DNA from: JACQGZ01 sp036004665
GTDB lineage: Bacteria; Sysuimicrobiota; Sysuimicrobiia; Sysuimicrobiales; Humicultoraceae
Length of the DNA: 32,238 bases
NCBI GenBank assembly: GCA_036004665.1
Contig: DASYRG010000013.1
Coordinates: forward strand, 1-32,238
Reading direction: 5' to 3'
The notes below the pieces were generated by a model. The model had not been told where the DNA came from and did no database searches. It was given only the letters and a program-made list of their open reading frames with translations. The position numbers and the translations under genes were made by a program. The first letter of the stretch is position 1. Every line of letters starts with the position of its first letter. Of the stretch, positions 15,016-23,329 are shown piece by piece.

Positions 15016-15256
15016 CCTCTCGTCACTGACGATTGACCAGTTGGAGTTGGACGCCGATCACTGTTCCGTTCACCGGAGAGACCTCACGAGAGCTGTATTG
15101 CCAGATAGCGCGCGTAGTTGAGTCCCCCGGCCTGCCGCTCGTAGGTCAGAGTGGCGGGAACAGGTCCGGCGCCCACGCCCGGGACACGGACGATGATGTT
15201 GCCCGCGTACCGGGTTGGAGAGACGTATTTCCCTGCCAACGTCACCGCTTCCGTGG

Positions 15257-16339
15257 TTAGGGGTTCGAATCCGCGCCCTCGAGGGGCGCCGGGGGCGCAG
15301 TGACCTGGGCGGGAGTCAGCCGTCCCGCCCGGGTGTAGACTCGCACGTCTTGGGGATTCAGGGTCACCCTGACGGGCATGCCCCGGGCTCCCTGGAAGTC
15401 CGGCGGGGCCACAGCCTTCAGCCGCACCTCTGAGAACAGGACTTCAACGATCTTCCGACGTCCCAGCGGCTGAACCAGATCAATGACCCCGGGTACCCCT
15501 TCCCCCAGCCGCACATGCTCGGGCCTGATCCCGAGGATGATCTCCTCTGGCGCGCCGTCGACGGGCACCGTCCACCCATCGACCACTGCCTGCCCGTTGT
15601 GCACCCGGCAGGAGATGAGATTCATCGGGGGACTGCCGGTGACTGTGGCCGCCAGTGTGGTGGTGGGGCGGGAGTACACCTCATCGGGAGTGCCGATCTG
15701 GTCGGCCTGCCCATCGTGAAGGATGAGGATCCGGTCGCCGAGGGCCATCGCTTCCTCATAGTCGTGTGTGGCGTAGATTGCGGTCTGCCGAATCCGCTGC
15801 TGGAGGTGACGCAGTTCCCCGATCATCACCTCGCGCACCTTCGCATCCAGGTTGCTGAGCGGCTGGTCGAGCAGGAGGATCTTTGGCTCGCGCACGATTG
15901 CCCGGGCGACCGCGACGCGCTGCTGCTCTCCGCCGCTAAATGTGTGGGGCAACCGGCCGAGCAAGTGGCTGATGCCGAGCAGGGCGGCGACGTCATCGAC
16001 GCGGCGACGGACCTCCGCGTCGCGGAGACGGCGGCGTCGCAGCGGGTGTGCGATGTTGTCGAACCCGTGCATGTGCGGATAGAGCGCGATGTCGTCAAAC
16101 ACCATGGCGACGTCCCGCTGGCCAGGCCGGGCCTCCTGCACAGGCTGGCCGTCGACCAGGATCTCGCCTGCGTCCGGCCGTTCCAGGCCGGCGATCAGCC
16201 GGAGCACGGTCGTCTTCCCCATGCCCGGGGGGCCGAGCAGACAGAAGAGCTCTCCCGCATCCACCTCAAACGAAAGCCCACGTACCGCTTGAACCGTCCC
16301 GTAGCGCTTCAGTACTTCGCGGAGGACGATCTCACTCAT
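15257..16339 (-). CDS. Sugar ABC importer ATPase A, lacking catalytic Glu and Q-loop Gln
   Basis: A 360-residue MalK/UgpC-type ATPase with a nucleotide-binding domain and a C-terminal OB-type regulatory domain. Walker A GPPGMGKTT (36-44), signature FSGGEQQR (134-141) and the switch His (TATHD-like, His192) are intact. The Q-loop reads VFDDIALYP, with Asp82 in place of Gln. Walker B reads LLLDQP, with Gln159 in place of the catalytic Glu, a GAG-to-CAG change. Alone it should bind ATP but hydrolyse it poorly. The start at 16339 is chosen because ATGAGTGA overlaps the stop of the upstream ATPase, as expected for coupled translation. It is last in the five-gene importer operon. Its signature would complete the active site of the partner ATPase. 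It may correspond to one of the two ATPases of glycerol (GlpST-type) importers, but that is inference. Confidence 0.85.
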   Translation of the reverse strand: MSEIVLREVLKRYGTVQAVRGLSFEVDAGELFCLLGPPGMGKTTVLRLIAGLERPDAGEILVDGQPVQEARPGQRDVAMVFDDIALYPHMHGFDNIAHPLRRRRLRDAEVRRRVDDVAALLGISHLLGRLPHTFSGGEQQRVAVARAIVREPKILLLDQPLSNLDAKVREVMIGELRHLQQRIRQTAIYATHDYEEAMALGDRILILHDGQADQIGTPDEVYSRPTTTLAATVTGSPPMNLISCRVHNGQAVVDGWTVPVDGAPEEIILGIRPEHVRLGEGVPGVIDLVQPLGRRKIVEVLFSEVRLKAVAPPDFQGARGMPVRVTLNPQDVRVYTRAGRLTPAQVTAPPAPLEGADSNP

Positions 16340-17402
16340 AGAGCGCCTCGCCGGTGCGGGCATCGAAGAGATACAGATCGGGCGAGGGGAAATCGAGCCG
16401 CACGGTCTGCCCCGGCGAGAAGCGGCGGTCTCGCCCGGCGACCGCTTTGAGCCGGTGCGCGCCGATCATGAGTTCGAGCACCTGCTCTGCGCCGGTCGAC
16501 TGGACCAGAGTCACCTGCGCCTGGAGCCCCCCGCTGCCCAGCGTCAGGCGTTCCGGCCGGATACCCAGCAGCAGGTCCGGGCCGGCTTCCCGCGCGCGGG
16601 CCCACCGCTCTGCGCCAAAGAGGAGGCCGTCGGCGACCAGCCTGAGACGACCGTCGTCCTGGGCGAGGCGGCAGGGCAGCAAGTTCATCGTTGGCGATCC
16701 CACGAAGGTGGCCACGAAGCGATTCCGGGGGCGGCCGTAGACTTCCTCGGGCGTGCCCACCTGCTCCACTTGGGCCTGGCGCATGATGATGATCTGGTCG
16801 CCCAGGGAGAGCGCTTCCTCCTGATCGTGCGTCACGTAGACGGCGGTTTGCCGCAGCTCCAGCTGGAGCCGGCGCAGTTCGGCACGCATGGTCTCGCGGA
16901 GACCCGGCCGAATGTTGTTTAACGGTTCATCGAGTAAGAGGACGTGCGGCTGGGTGATCAAAGTGCGCCCCAGCGCAACGCGCTGCATGGTGCTGAGGTC
17001 CAGGCGGGCGACGCCGGTGCCGAGGAGGGCCTCGAGCTCGAGCAGTTCGGCAAAGCGGTGGACCGCCTGATCGACCTCTCGACCGGTGACTCCGCGCACC
17101 CGCAAACCAAAAGCCAGGTTCTCGTAGACGGACAGGTGCGTGAAGAGCGCGTAGTTCTGGAACACCATGCCCACACCCCGGCGCTGCGGCGGGATGTCGT
17201 TCATCCGCCGTCCATCGAAGCGGATCTCCCCGGCAGTAGGAGTCTCCAGGCCAGCGATCATGCGCAGCGTCGTCGTCTTTCCGCAGCCGGAAGGGCCGAG
17301 GAGGCAGGCCAGTCTCCCGCTGGGGATCTCAAGCGAGACGTCATCGACGGCGACCGTCGCGCCGAACTCCTTGCGCATCCGATCCAGGATGATGGTCGCC
17401 AT
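16332..17402 (-). CDS. Sugar ABC importer ATPase B, with degenerate signature motif
   Basis: A 356-residue MalK/UgpC-type ATPase. Walker A GPSGCGKTT (36-44), Q-loop VFQNYALF (Gln82), Walker B LLLDEP (Asp158, Glu159) and His192 are canonical. The ABC signature reads LSTMQR, two residues shorter than LSGGQQQR and without its glycines, and the D-loop reads LNNIRPGL instead of LSNLDAKL. It can supply a proper ATP site but not the signature that closes the opposite site. Together with ATPase A this predicts a heterodimer with one competent and one degenerate site. The ATG directly abuts the stop of the upstream permease gene. The C-terminal half carries the usual TOBE-like regulatory region with LLLGIRPERL. 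Confidence 0.86.
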   Translation of the reverse strand: MATIILDRMRKEFGATVAVDDVSLEIPSGRLACLLGPSGCGKTTTLRMIAGLETPTAGEIRFDGRRMNDIPPQRRGVGMVFQNYALFTHLSVYENLAFGLRVRGVTGREVDQAVHRFAELLELEALLGTGVARLDLSTMQRVALGRTLITQPHVLLLDEPLNNIRPGLRETMRAELRRLQLELRQTAVYVTHDQEEALSLGDQIIIMRQAQVEQVGTPEEVYGRPRNRFVATFVGSPTMNLLPCRLAQDDGRLRLVADGLLFGAERWARAREAGPDLLLGIRPERLTLGSGGLQAQVTLVQSTGAEQVLELMIGAHRLKAVAGRDRRFSPGQTVRLDFPSPDLYLFDARTGEALYE

Positions 17403-18257
17403 TTACTTGACCAGCCCGAAAGTGAAGGCGCGCACGAGGTGCCGCTGGATCAGGTAACCAGCCCCCACAACCGGCAGGGAGGCCACGATCCCCAGCGCCG
17501 CCTGGGGCCCGTAGAAGCGGCCGACCGCCCCAGCGTAGTGGCTCACCTGGACGGGAATCGTTGTGGCGTGCCGGCTGCTGAAGACGAGCGCGAGAAGAAA
17601 CTCCGTCCAGTTGAGGATGAAGACGAACAGGAGCGCGGCGGCGATCCCCCCCTTGACCATGGGGAGTGTGATCGTGAACAGCACGCGCCAACGGCTCGCG
17701 CCGTCGAGGAGTGCCGCCTCCTCGATATGACGGGGCACCCCGTCGATGAAGCCCTTGATCATCCACAGGGAGAACGCGGCGGTGAATCCCGTGTACATGA
17801 GCACCAGGCCCAGACGCGTGTCGATCAGGTCCAGCATCCGAAAATAGACCAGCAGGGGGATGGCGAAGGCAATGGGCGGAAACATCCGCGTCGTCAGCAC
17901 GCTGAGCGGAAAGAGCGGCCCGCCGGCCCCATAGCGTGAGACCGCATAGGCGGCGAAGAACCCAATCGCCGTCGCCGCCACGGTGGCGACAGGAGCGATG
18001 ATCAGGCTGTTGAGAAACGCCCGCGAGACGGATTCGGCGCTGCGCGTCATCTCGGCGATCGCGCCCACCGGATTGCCGACCTGGAAGAGGACCTGGTAGT
18101 TCGCCAACGTCGGCTCTTCGGGGATGAGGCGGGGCGGATAGGCCACCCACTCCCGGGGCGGTTTGAACGAGATCGAGAGCGTCCAGACCACCGGCAACAG
18201 GATGACGGCTGCGGCGAAGAGGGCGATCAGCCAACGGAGCGCGGCGAGAATCCTCAT
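17403..18257 (-). CDS. Sugar ABC importer permease (MalG-type)
   Basis: A 284-residue inner-membrane permease with about six helices. The first is residues 7-30 (WLIALFAAAVILLPVVWTLSIS). The cytoplasmic EAA loop reads EEAALLDGASRWRVLFTITLP and docks the ATPase. This is the shorter, MalG/UgpE-like subunit of a CUT1 importer. It overlaps the end of the partner permease gene by 4 nt (ATGA) and its stop touches the start of ATPase B, so the genes are translationally coupled. The substrate is probably a sugar, sugar acid or polyol, judged from the locus. Confidence 0.9.
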   Translation of the reverse strand: MRILAALRWLIALFAAAVILLPVVWTLSISFKPPREWVAYPPRLIPEEPTLANYQVLFQVGNPVGAIAEMTRSAESVSRAFLNSLIIAPVATVAATAIGFFAAYAVSRYGAGGPLFPLSVLTTRMFPPIAFAIPLLVYFRMLDLIDTRLGLVLMYTGFTAAFSLWMIKGFIDGVPRHIEEAALLDGASRWRVLFTITLPMVKGGIAAALLFVFILNWTEFLLALVFSSRHATTIPVQVSHYAGAVGRFYGPQAALGIVASLPVVGAGYLIQRHLVRAFTFGLVK

Positions 18258-19186
18258 CGGATCGCCCTCTGCTCTAGTGGCTTCGTGGCCACCCGGGTGA
18301 GCATGGCAACCAGGACGAGAACGAGTACGGCCATGGCCGCAGCGTAGGAGAGTTGGCCGTAGACCGCGCTGAGCAGGTAGAGATAGAGCGAGAGACTCTC
18401 CGTGGCCGTGCCGGGCCCGCCCCGCGTGATGATGAATACCAGGTCAAAGATCTTGAAGGCTTCTAGTGCCCGGATGACGATGGCGATGAACACAATCGGC
18501 CGCAACAGAGGCAGCATGACAAGCCGGAAGACCTGCCAGCGACTCGCCCCAAGCGTCAGCGCCGCTTCCTGAGGCTCCTTCGGCAGCGCCCCCAGGCCGG
18601 AGTAGAGGATGAGGAACATGAAGGGGGTCCACTGCCAGACGTCCGCCAGGACAATGACGCCCAACGCGGAGATGGAGTGGCCGTACCAGTCGAAGGGGGC
18701 GTCCGCGCCGAGCAGCCGGCCGATCAGGTAATTGACCGGTCCCTTATCCAGGAAGAGCAGGAAGAAGACCAGACCGACAACCACCCAGGGCAGCATCATT
18801 GGATACAGGACGACCGAGGTCAGGAGTCGCTTCCCCCGGAAGTCCTGGCGGAACAACAACGCCAGCCCCAGGCCCAGCAGGAATTCCAGCGAGACGGAAA
18901 CGCCGACGAGGCCGGCGGTGCGCAGGAGGGCTTCCCAAAAGCGGCGATCCTGCAGGACGCGGGCGTAGTTGCCCAGCCAAGCGAAGGGCGCCTGCCACCA
19001 GTCGACGCCCATGATCGGCTGCCAGTTCACCAGGCTGAGGTAGAGGACGATGATTGTAGGGATGATCAGCAGGAACCAGAGAAGGAATTGCAGAGGCGCG
19101 ATCAGCGCCAGGGCAAAGACACGCTCCTGATTCAGCAGGGCGGCGAGGGAAGGTCCGGCGCTCCTGCGGGGTCGATCCACCGCCAT
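18254..19186 (-). CDS. Sugar ABC importer permease (MalF-type)
   Basis: A 310-residue CUT1 permease with about six helices. The first is residues 24-50, and the EAA loop reads QEAALTLGASRWQVFRLVMLP. The ATG at 19186 is preferred to the GTG one codon upstream, though the ribosome site is weak in either case. The segment DLVFIITRGGPGTATESLSLYLY is typical of MalF/UgpA subunits. It lies 53 nt after the binding protein gene and 4 nt into the next permease gene. It forms the membrane channel with the MalG-type subunit. Confidence 0.9.
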   Translation of the reverse strand: MAVDRPRRSAGPSLAALLNQERVFALALIAPLQFLLWFLLIIPTIIVLYLSLVNWQPIMGVDWWQAPFAWLGNYARVLQDRRFWEALLRTAGLVGVSVSLEFLLGLGLALLFRQDFRGKRLLTSVVLYPMMLPWVVVGLVFFLLFLDKGPVNYLIGRLLGADAPFDWYGHSISALGVIVLADVWQWTPFMFLILYSGLGALPKEPQEAALTLGASRWQVFRLVMLPLLRPIVFIAIVIRALEAFKIFDLVFIITRGGPGTATESLSLYLYLLSAVYGQLSYAAAMAVLVLVLVAMLTRVATKPLEQRAIR

Positions 19187-19239
19187 CACCGGGCTGCGGG
19201 CGTGCGTCTAGATGTCAGCTCTATTGCCGCGTCCTCTCC

Positions 19240-20808
19240 TTACGAAGGGAATTTCCCTAGTTTCTTCCACAGGTCGCGGATCGTCGCCGGGTACCCCTGC
19301 CTCTCGCTGCGCCAGGCCTCGACCTGTCCCAGCCGGCCGAGGCGGTCGGTGGTCTTCTGCCACTCCGCCTCGGTGTCTTTCAGCGCCTGCGCGGGGGCCT
19401 TCTTCCCTGCGAACGCCTGCTGCAGGTTCAGGTTGAGCTTGTCCAGGTACTCATTGGCCCCCCGCAGGGAGATGTCCGGAAAGGCGTTCTGGGTCCCTTC
19501 GAGCAGGATGGGGAGGAGTTCGGCCCCATAGGCCTTCTTCATCACCTCGGCGTCGAACCACGGTTTGCGGAAGAGGTCCAGAGTGCCGACGCGGGCGATA
19601 GCATCCAGCCCCGTCTTCGGTCCGGTGAACCACTGGATGAACGCGTAGGCCGCTTCGGTGTTCTTCCCGTAACGGGAGACGCTGAAGCTCCAGCCCACCA
19701 CATGCGGGACGGCCCGGACCAGTTGCCCGTTATGCGTGGTGCCCGGGACGGCCATGGCCCCGACCTTGCCGGCGATCTTGGAGTTCTTAGGATCCTCGGA
19801 GAACTTGCCCAGGGAGGGCCAAGCCCAGGCAAAGAACACCGCTCCCTGGGGGAATCGCGAGTACGCTACCGTCCAATCCCCAGTCACCGCTTCAGGGAGC
19901 ATGTGGGTGCGCACCAGGCGGACCTGCTCCTCCAGTGCGCTCACACCTTCGGGTGTGGAGATCGTCGGGTCCATGTTGTCGTTGAAGTAAGCGCCGCCCC
20001 GGGACACGAAGCGTGAGGCCCAGGCGGTGTACGCGAAATACCGCTCGGCGTACATGTGCGCGCCGCGGATCCCCTGGTCGGGGCGGTCGAAGAAGGCCAC
20101 CCACTCATCGAACTCCTTCCACGTCGTGGGCAGGGCCAGCTTGCGCCCATATTTGTCCTCGAAGCGTTTGGCTTCCTCGGGGGCATTCATCAGATCCTTG
20201 CGGTAGAAGCAACTAAACGCGTCGTCGTCGGCCCCCACCGCGTAGCGCCGTCCTTTGTAGGTCGTGGTGAAGCGGTCGAGCGGCGGCACGTAGGCGTTCG
20301 GTCCGTGATCGACCTCCGGATCGTACCGGCTGTAGAAGTCCGTCAGGTCGACGATCAGGCCGGCCTCGGCCATGTCCGCGATCCAGTTCACAAAGGTCAG
20401 GAAGATGTCGAAGTTGCCGGTCCGCACGACGGCCTCGTTGAGCGCCTTCGTGTAAATGTCCGGCTCGGCCCCGACTGCGGCGCTGACGAAATTCAGGCCG
20501 GTGAGGCGGTTCCACTCCTCAAGGGCGGGGACGATGTTATTGCGCTGCCCGGAGTGGTGCATGATGGTGAAGGTCTCGCCCCCCTTGAGTTTGCCCGCGT
20601 CCTTGAGGGCTTTGATCCCGTTGAGCGCCCGCTCTTCGGGCGTGGCGCCCGCGACGCGCGCCACGGGCGACTGGGGGGAAGGGGCACGCGTGGCTTGAGG
20701 CTGGCACGCGGCGATCAGGCTTGAACCCAGCACAAGGCCGCCCGCGGCAGCCGCCGACTTAAGGGCTTCCCGGCGCGTCAATTGAAGCCTCTCTAGACCC
20801 TTACCCAT
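19240..20808 (-). CDS. Sugar ABC importer substrate-binding lipoprotein, large form
   Basis: A 522-residue solute-binding protein. The N-terminus combines a twin-arginine motif (LTRREALK, 10-17) with a lipobox ending at Cys35 (SLIAAC), so it is predicted to be a Tat-exported lipoprotein. It is longer than usual CUT1 binding proteins (about 400-440), close to the roughly 570-residue GlpV-type proteins that pair with two-ATPase importers. Segments such as GNFDIFLTFVNWIADMAEAG, DDDAFSCFYRKDLM and AAYAFIQWFTG follow the family layout. The ATG at 20808 has GGAGAGGTG directly upstream; a GTG at 20835 is also in frame. It is the first gene of the leftward operon, opposite the IclR gene. Confidence 0.88.
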   Translation of the reverse strand: MGKGLERLQLTRREALKSAAAAGGLVLGSSLIAACQPQATRAPSPQSPVARVAGATPEERALNGIKALKDAGKLKGGETFTIMHHSGQRNNIVPALEEWNRLTGLNFVSAAVGAEPDIYTKALNEAVVRTGNFDIFLTFVNWIADMAEAGLIVDLTDFYSRYDPEVDHGPNAYVPPLDRFTTTYKGRRYAVGADDDAFSCFYRKDLMNAPEEAKRFEDKYGRKLALPTTWKEFDEWVAFFDRPDQGIRGAHMYAERYFAYTAWASRFVSRGGAYFNDNMDPTISTPEGVSALEEQVRLVRTHMLPEAVTGDWTVAYSRFPQGAVFFAWAWPSLGKFSEDPKNSKIAGKVGAMAVPGTTHNGQLVRAVPHVVGWSFSVSRYGKNTEAAYAFIQWFTGPKTGLDAIARVGTLDLFRKPWFDAEVMKKAYGAELLPILLEGTQNAFPDISLRGANEYLDKLNLNLQQAFAGKKAPAQALKDTEAEWQKTTDRLGRLGQVEAWRSERQGYPATIRDLWKKLGKFPS

Positions 20809-20906
20809 CACCTCTCCTCCTCTCCTCCGTCCCACGTGGCGAGACGCAGTTCTTCAGGATGGATGGAGGTCGATTTTCGGACCCCGAGGCCGCGAGCCCT
20901 GCGCGC

Positions 20907-20923
20907 GTTTCGCACAGCGAAAC
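20907..20923. promoter_or_regulatory. Palindromic operator, probable IclR-family binding site
   Basis: GTTTCGCACAGCGAAAC is a perfect 7-bp inverted repeat with a 3-nt spacer, placed between the divergent binding-protein and IclR genes (99 nt from one start, 70 from the other). The TTTCG/CGAAA arms resemble sites of IclR-family regulators of sugar-acid pathways. A further half site GCGAAA lies near 20963-20968. Confidence 0.65.
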
Positions 20924-20992
20924 ATCTTCGGAAGGAGGCCACGACGACGCGCGTGAAATAGAGCGAAAGGCCATTCGTGGGACGGTGTTTCA

Positions 20993-21835
20993 TTGAGCAA
21001 GACAGCGACGGCCGCCCGGCCCGATGCGTACGGGATTCGGGCGGTGGAGCGAGCCGTGGCCATTCTCAAGGCCTTTTCCCCCGCCTCTCCCGAGATGGGT
21101 GTAACCGACCTGGCCCGGAAGCTGGGCCTCCACAAGAGCACGGTCCACCGGCTGCTCGTCACCTTGGAACGAGCGGGGTTTGTGCTCCAGGACGCCTTCA
21201 CCGGACGCTACCGCCTCGGCCTGCCGCTCTTCGAATTGGGGAGCCTGGTCGTCACCAACATGGAACTGCGGCGGGTGGCCCGCCCCTTCATCGAGGACGC
21301 CCACCGCGCCAGCGGGGAGACGGTCCACCTGGCCATTCTCGACGAGGGCGAGGTCGTCTACATCGACAAAATCGAGAGCACGCGTCAGGTCCGCATGTCC
21401 TCCATGGTCGGCCGGCGGGCTCCGGCGCATTGCACCGGGCTGGGCAAAGCCCTGCTGGCCTGGCTGCCCGCGGGCGTTCTCGACCAGGTCATCCAACGCC
21501 GCGGCCTGCAGGCCTTCACGGCGCGCACCCTGACCTCTGCCGAAGAGCTGCGCAACCATCTGGCAATCGTGCGGCAGCGGGGTTACTCGATTGACGCCGG
21601 CGAGCACGAAGAACTCGTCCGCTGCGCCGCGGCGCCGGTGTTCGACCATACCAACCACGCCCTCGCGGCGGTGAGCATCGCCTCGGTGGGTGTGGATGTG
21701 GCATCGCCTCGCTTCAAGGAGTACGTAGCGTTGATCCGGAACTGTGCGCGATCGATCTCCGACGCGTTGGGGCACGGACGCGCCGTGCCGGCCGCGGGAG
21801 GGGCGGATGCGGATCGGGTCATACCTCGCGGGTGA
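20993..21835 (+). CDS. IclR-family transcriptional regulator
   Basis: A 280-residue regulator with an N-terminal winged helix (about 14-75: VERAVAILKAF, then VTDLARKLGLHKSTVHRLLVTLERAGF) and a C-terminal effector domain (about 90-262) with the family segments GETVHLAILDEGEVVYIDKIES, MSSMVGRRAPAHCTGLGKALLAWLP, RGYSIDAGEHEE and AAPVFDHTNHALAAVSI. The start appears to be TTG at 20993; no better ATG or GTG is in frame before the HTH. IclR proteins bind small organic acids or sugar acids and usually repress adjacent catabolic genes. Its position between a divergent importer operon and the sugar-acid genes, next to a palindrome, makes it the likely regulator of both. The last codons overlap the start of the FAH gene by 29 nt. 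Confidence 0.9.
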   Translation: MSKTATAARPDAYGIRAVERAVAILKAFSPASPEMGVTDLARKLGLHKSTVHRLLVTLERAGFVLQDAFTGRYRLGLPLFELGSLVVTNMELRRVARPFIEDAHRASGETVHLAILDEGEVVYIDKIESTRQVRMSSMVGRRAPAHCTGLGKALLAWLPAGVLDQVIQRRGLQAFTARTLTSAEELRNHLAIVRQRGYSIDAGEHEELVRCAAAPVFDHTNHALAAVSIASVGVDVASPRFKEYVALIRNCARSISDALGHGRAVPAAGGADADRVIPRG

Positions 21836-22691
21836 CCGGACAACCTGGGGTGTGATCGACCCAGAAGGAGCGATCGACGCGCCTCCTCTCCTGGCGGCGG
21901 CCGGCCTCACCGCGGCAGCGGATCTGCGGGCGTTCCTCGCCCGTGGGGGAACGGCCTCCCAACTCGCATCGGCCATCCGGCAGAGAGATGGTGAGAATGC
22001 GCGGCGACCGATCGGCGAGGTCCGCCTTCTCGCTCCCATCCCGAACCCCTCCAAGATCGTCTGCATGGGGCTGAACTTTGAGGACTACCGCCGCATCCTC
22101 GGCCTCGAGTACCTGGCCGTCCCCCAACTCTTTCTCAAGGCGCCATCCGCCGTGGTGGGCCCGGACGCCGTCGTCGAGATCCCAGAGGGTTACGGGTCGG
22201 TCTTTCACGAGTTCGAGGTTGGAGCGGTGATCGGCCGGCGCATCCGCGAGGTGTCTGAAGCCGAGGCGGAGGGTGCGATTTTCGGCTACACGATCGTCAA
22301 CGACCTCGTCCTCCACGACGTCGAGCTCCTGACGCGCGAGTACCAGCAGTGGGCGAAGAACTGCGACACGTTCGCGCCCATGGGCCCCTGGATCGCGACG
22401 CCGGACGAGGTGCCCGTCGATCGGGCGCGCATGATCCGCCGCCGCAACGGAACGGTAGAAGCTGAATCCAGCATGGGGCAGATGCGACGAGGGATGCCCG
22501 AGATGATCGCCTTCGTCACGACGTTCATGACCCTCGAGCCAGGGGATCTCGTCACCTCCGCCTCGCCGCCGGCGGGGCCGTTCAATCCTGGCGATGTCCT
22601 CGAGGTCGAGGTCGAGGGCATCGGCGTTCTCCGCAACAGGGTGGTAGGCCGCCGCGTGGCCCGGGAATACGCGCACGCCCTGGGGCTGTGA
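21807..22691 (+). CDS. Fumarylacetoacetate hydrolase family protein (diketo sugar-acid hydrolase candidate)
   Basis: A 294-residue FAH-fold hydrolase. Members cleave C-C bonds in diketo acids with a divalent metal. The metal ligands are visible as Glu135 and Glu137 (HEFEVGAVIG) and Asp166 (IVNDLVLHD), and the KNCDTFAPMGPW segment (Lys184) is conserved. The usual late loop TGTPAGVG reads TSASPPAGPFNPGD, which is unusual. The ATG at 21807 follows GGGAGGGGCGG and overlaps the IclR gene. Located with an SDR, it could be a 2,4-didehydro-3-deoxy-rhamnonate/fuconate-type hydrolase yielding pyruvate and an acid. That substrate is an inference from the neighbours; fumarylpyruvate-type hydrolysis is the alternative. 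Confidence 0.85.
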   Translation: MRIGSYLAGDRTTWGVIDPEGAIDAPPLLAAAGLTAAADLRAFLARGGTASQLASAIRQRDGENARRPIGEVRLLAPIPNPSKIVCMGLNFEDYRRILGLEYLAVPQLFLKAPSAVVGPDAVVEIPEGYGSVFHEFEVGAVIGRRIREVSEAEAEGAIFGYTIVNDLVLHDVELLTREYQQWAKNCDTFAPMGPWIATPDEVPVDRARMIRRRNGTVEAESSMGQMRRGMPEMIAFVTTFMTLEPGDLVTSASPPAGPFNPGDVLEVEVEGIGVLRNRVVGRRVAREYAHALGL

Positions 22692-23329
22692 TGGAAGACG
22701 CCATCTCCGTCCTGGGTCGGACGGGTCTGCTGCCGATCGCCCGCGGGCTCGACTCGTCCGATCTCCGCCGCACCGCTGCCCTCCTCGTCGAGGAGGACCT
22801 CCCTCTCCTCGAGGTGACGATGAACACGCGCGGCGCCGCGTCGCTGATCCGGGAGTTGCACGAGGCATTCGAGGGCCGGCTGGTCCTCGGAGCCGGCACG
22901 GTGCTGGATCCCGTCCTGGCCGAGACCGCCGTCGATGCGGGCGCCGTGTTTCTCGTCTCACCGCACTGGGATCCCGAGCTGGCTGCCGCGGCCCGCCGCC
23001 TGGGCGTCCCGCTCATCCCCGGCGCGTTCACGCCGACGGAGATTCTGGCGGCGTGGCGGGCGGGGGCGGCCATGGTCAAGGTGTTCCCCGCCGTGGCGGG
23101 AGGGCCGGAGTATCTGCGCCAGCTGCGTGGACCCCTGCCCGAGATCCCCTTGCTGCCCACGGGCGGCATTACCGTCGATAATGCGGCCGAGTTTATCGCA
23201 GCGGGAGCCGCCGCGCTGGGCGTGGGAGGCAGTCTCCTACGCTCCGAGGGAGCTGATCCGGCGCGGCTGCGCGCCCAGATCACCGCCTTCAAAACGGCCG
23301 TCGCGGAAGGCAGGCGGGCTCGTGCCTGA
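22691..23329 (+). CDS. eda: 2-keto-3-deoxy-6-phosphogluconate aldolase (KDPG/KHG aldolase)
   Basis: A 212-residue class I aldolase of the KDPG/KHG family with Schiff-base Lys130 (MVKVFPA), catalytic Glu41 (LEVTMNT) and the GAGTVLD segment. It splits KDPG into pyruvate and glyceraldehyde-3-phosphate. The E. coli enzyme has Arg in the phosphate-side segment LRT; here the residue is Asn (MNT), a variant seen in other members. The ATG overlaps the FAH stop by one base (TGATG), so the genes are translationally coupled. The next gene is a sugar-acid kinase that would make its substrate. Confidence 0.92.
   Translation: MEDAISVLGRTGLLPIARGLDSSDLRRTAALLVEEDLPLLEVTMNTRGAASLIRELHEAFEGRLVLGAGTVLDPVLAETAVDAGAVFLVSPHWDPELAAAARRLGVPLIPGAFTPTEILAAWRAGAAMVKVFPAVAGGPEYLRQLRGPLPEIPLLPTGGITVDNAAEFIAAGAAALGVGGSLLRSEGADPARLRAQITAFKTAVAEGRRARA

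Noticed and set aside
15248..15275. GGGGTTCGAATCC, a T-loop-like box on the plus strand
   Set aside because: The 5-bp stems around the loop do not pair (AGGGG against CCGCG), no acceptor or anticodon arm is found upstream, and the stretch codes for the last residues of ATPase A on the minus strand.
22935..23321. N-terminal extension of the KDG kinase frame
   Set aside because: It overlaps the aldolase gene out of frame and has shadow-type composition; the GTG at 23322 gives a standard PfkB N-terminus.
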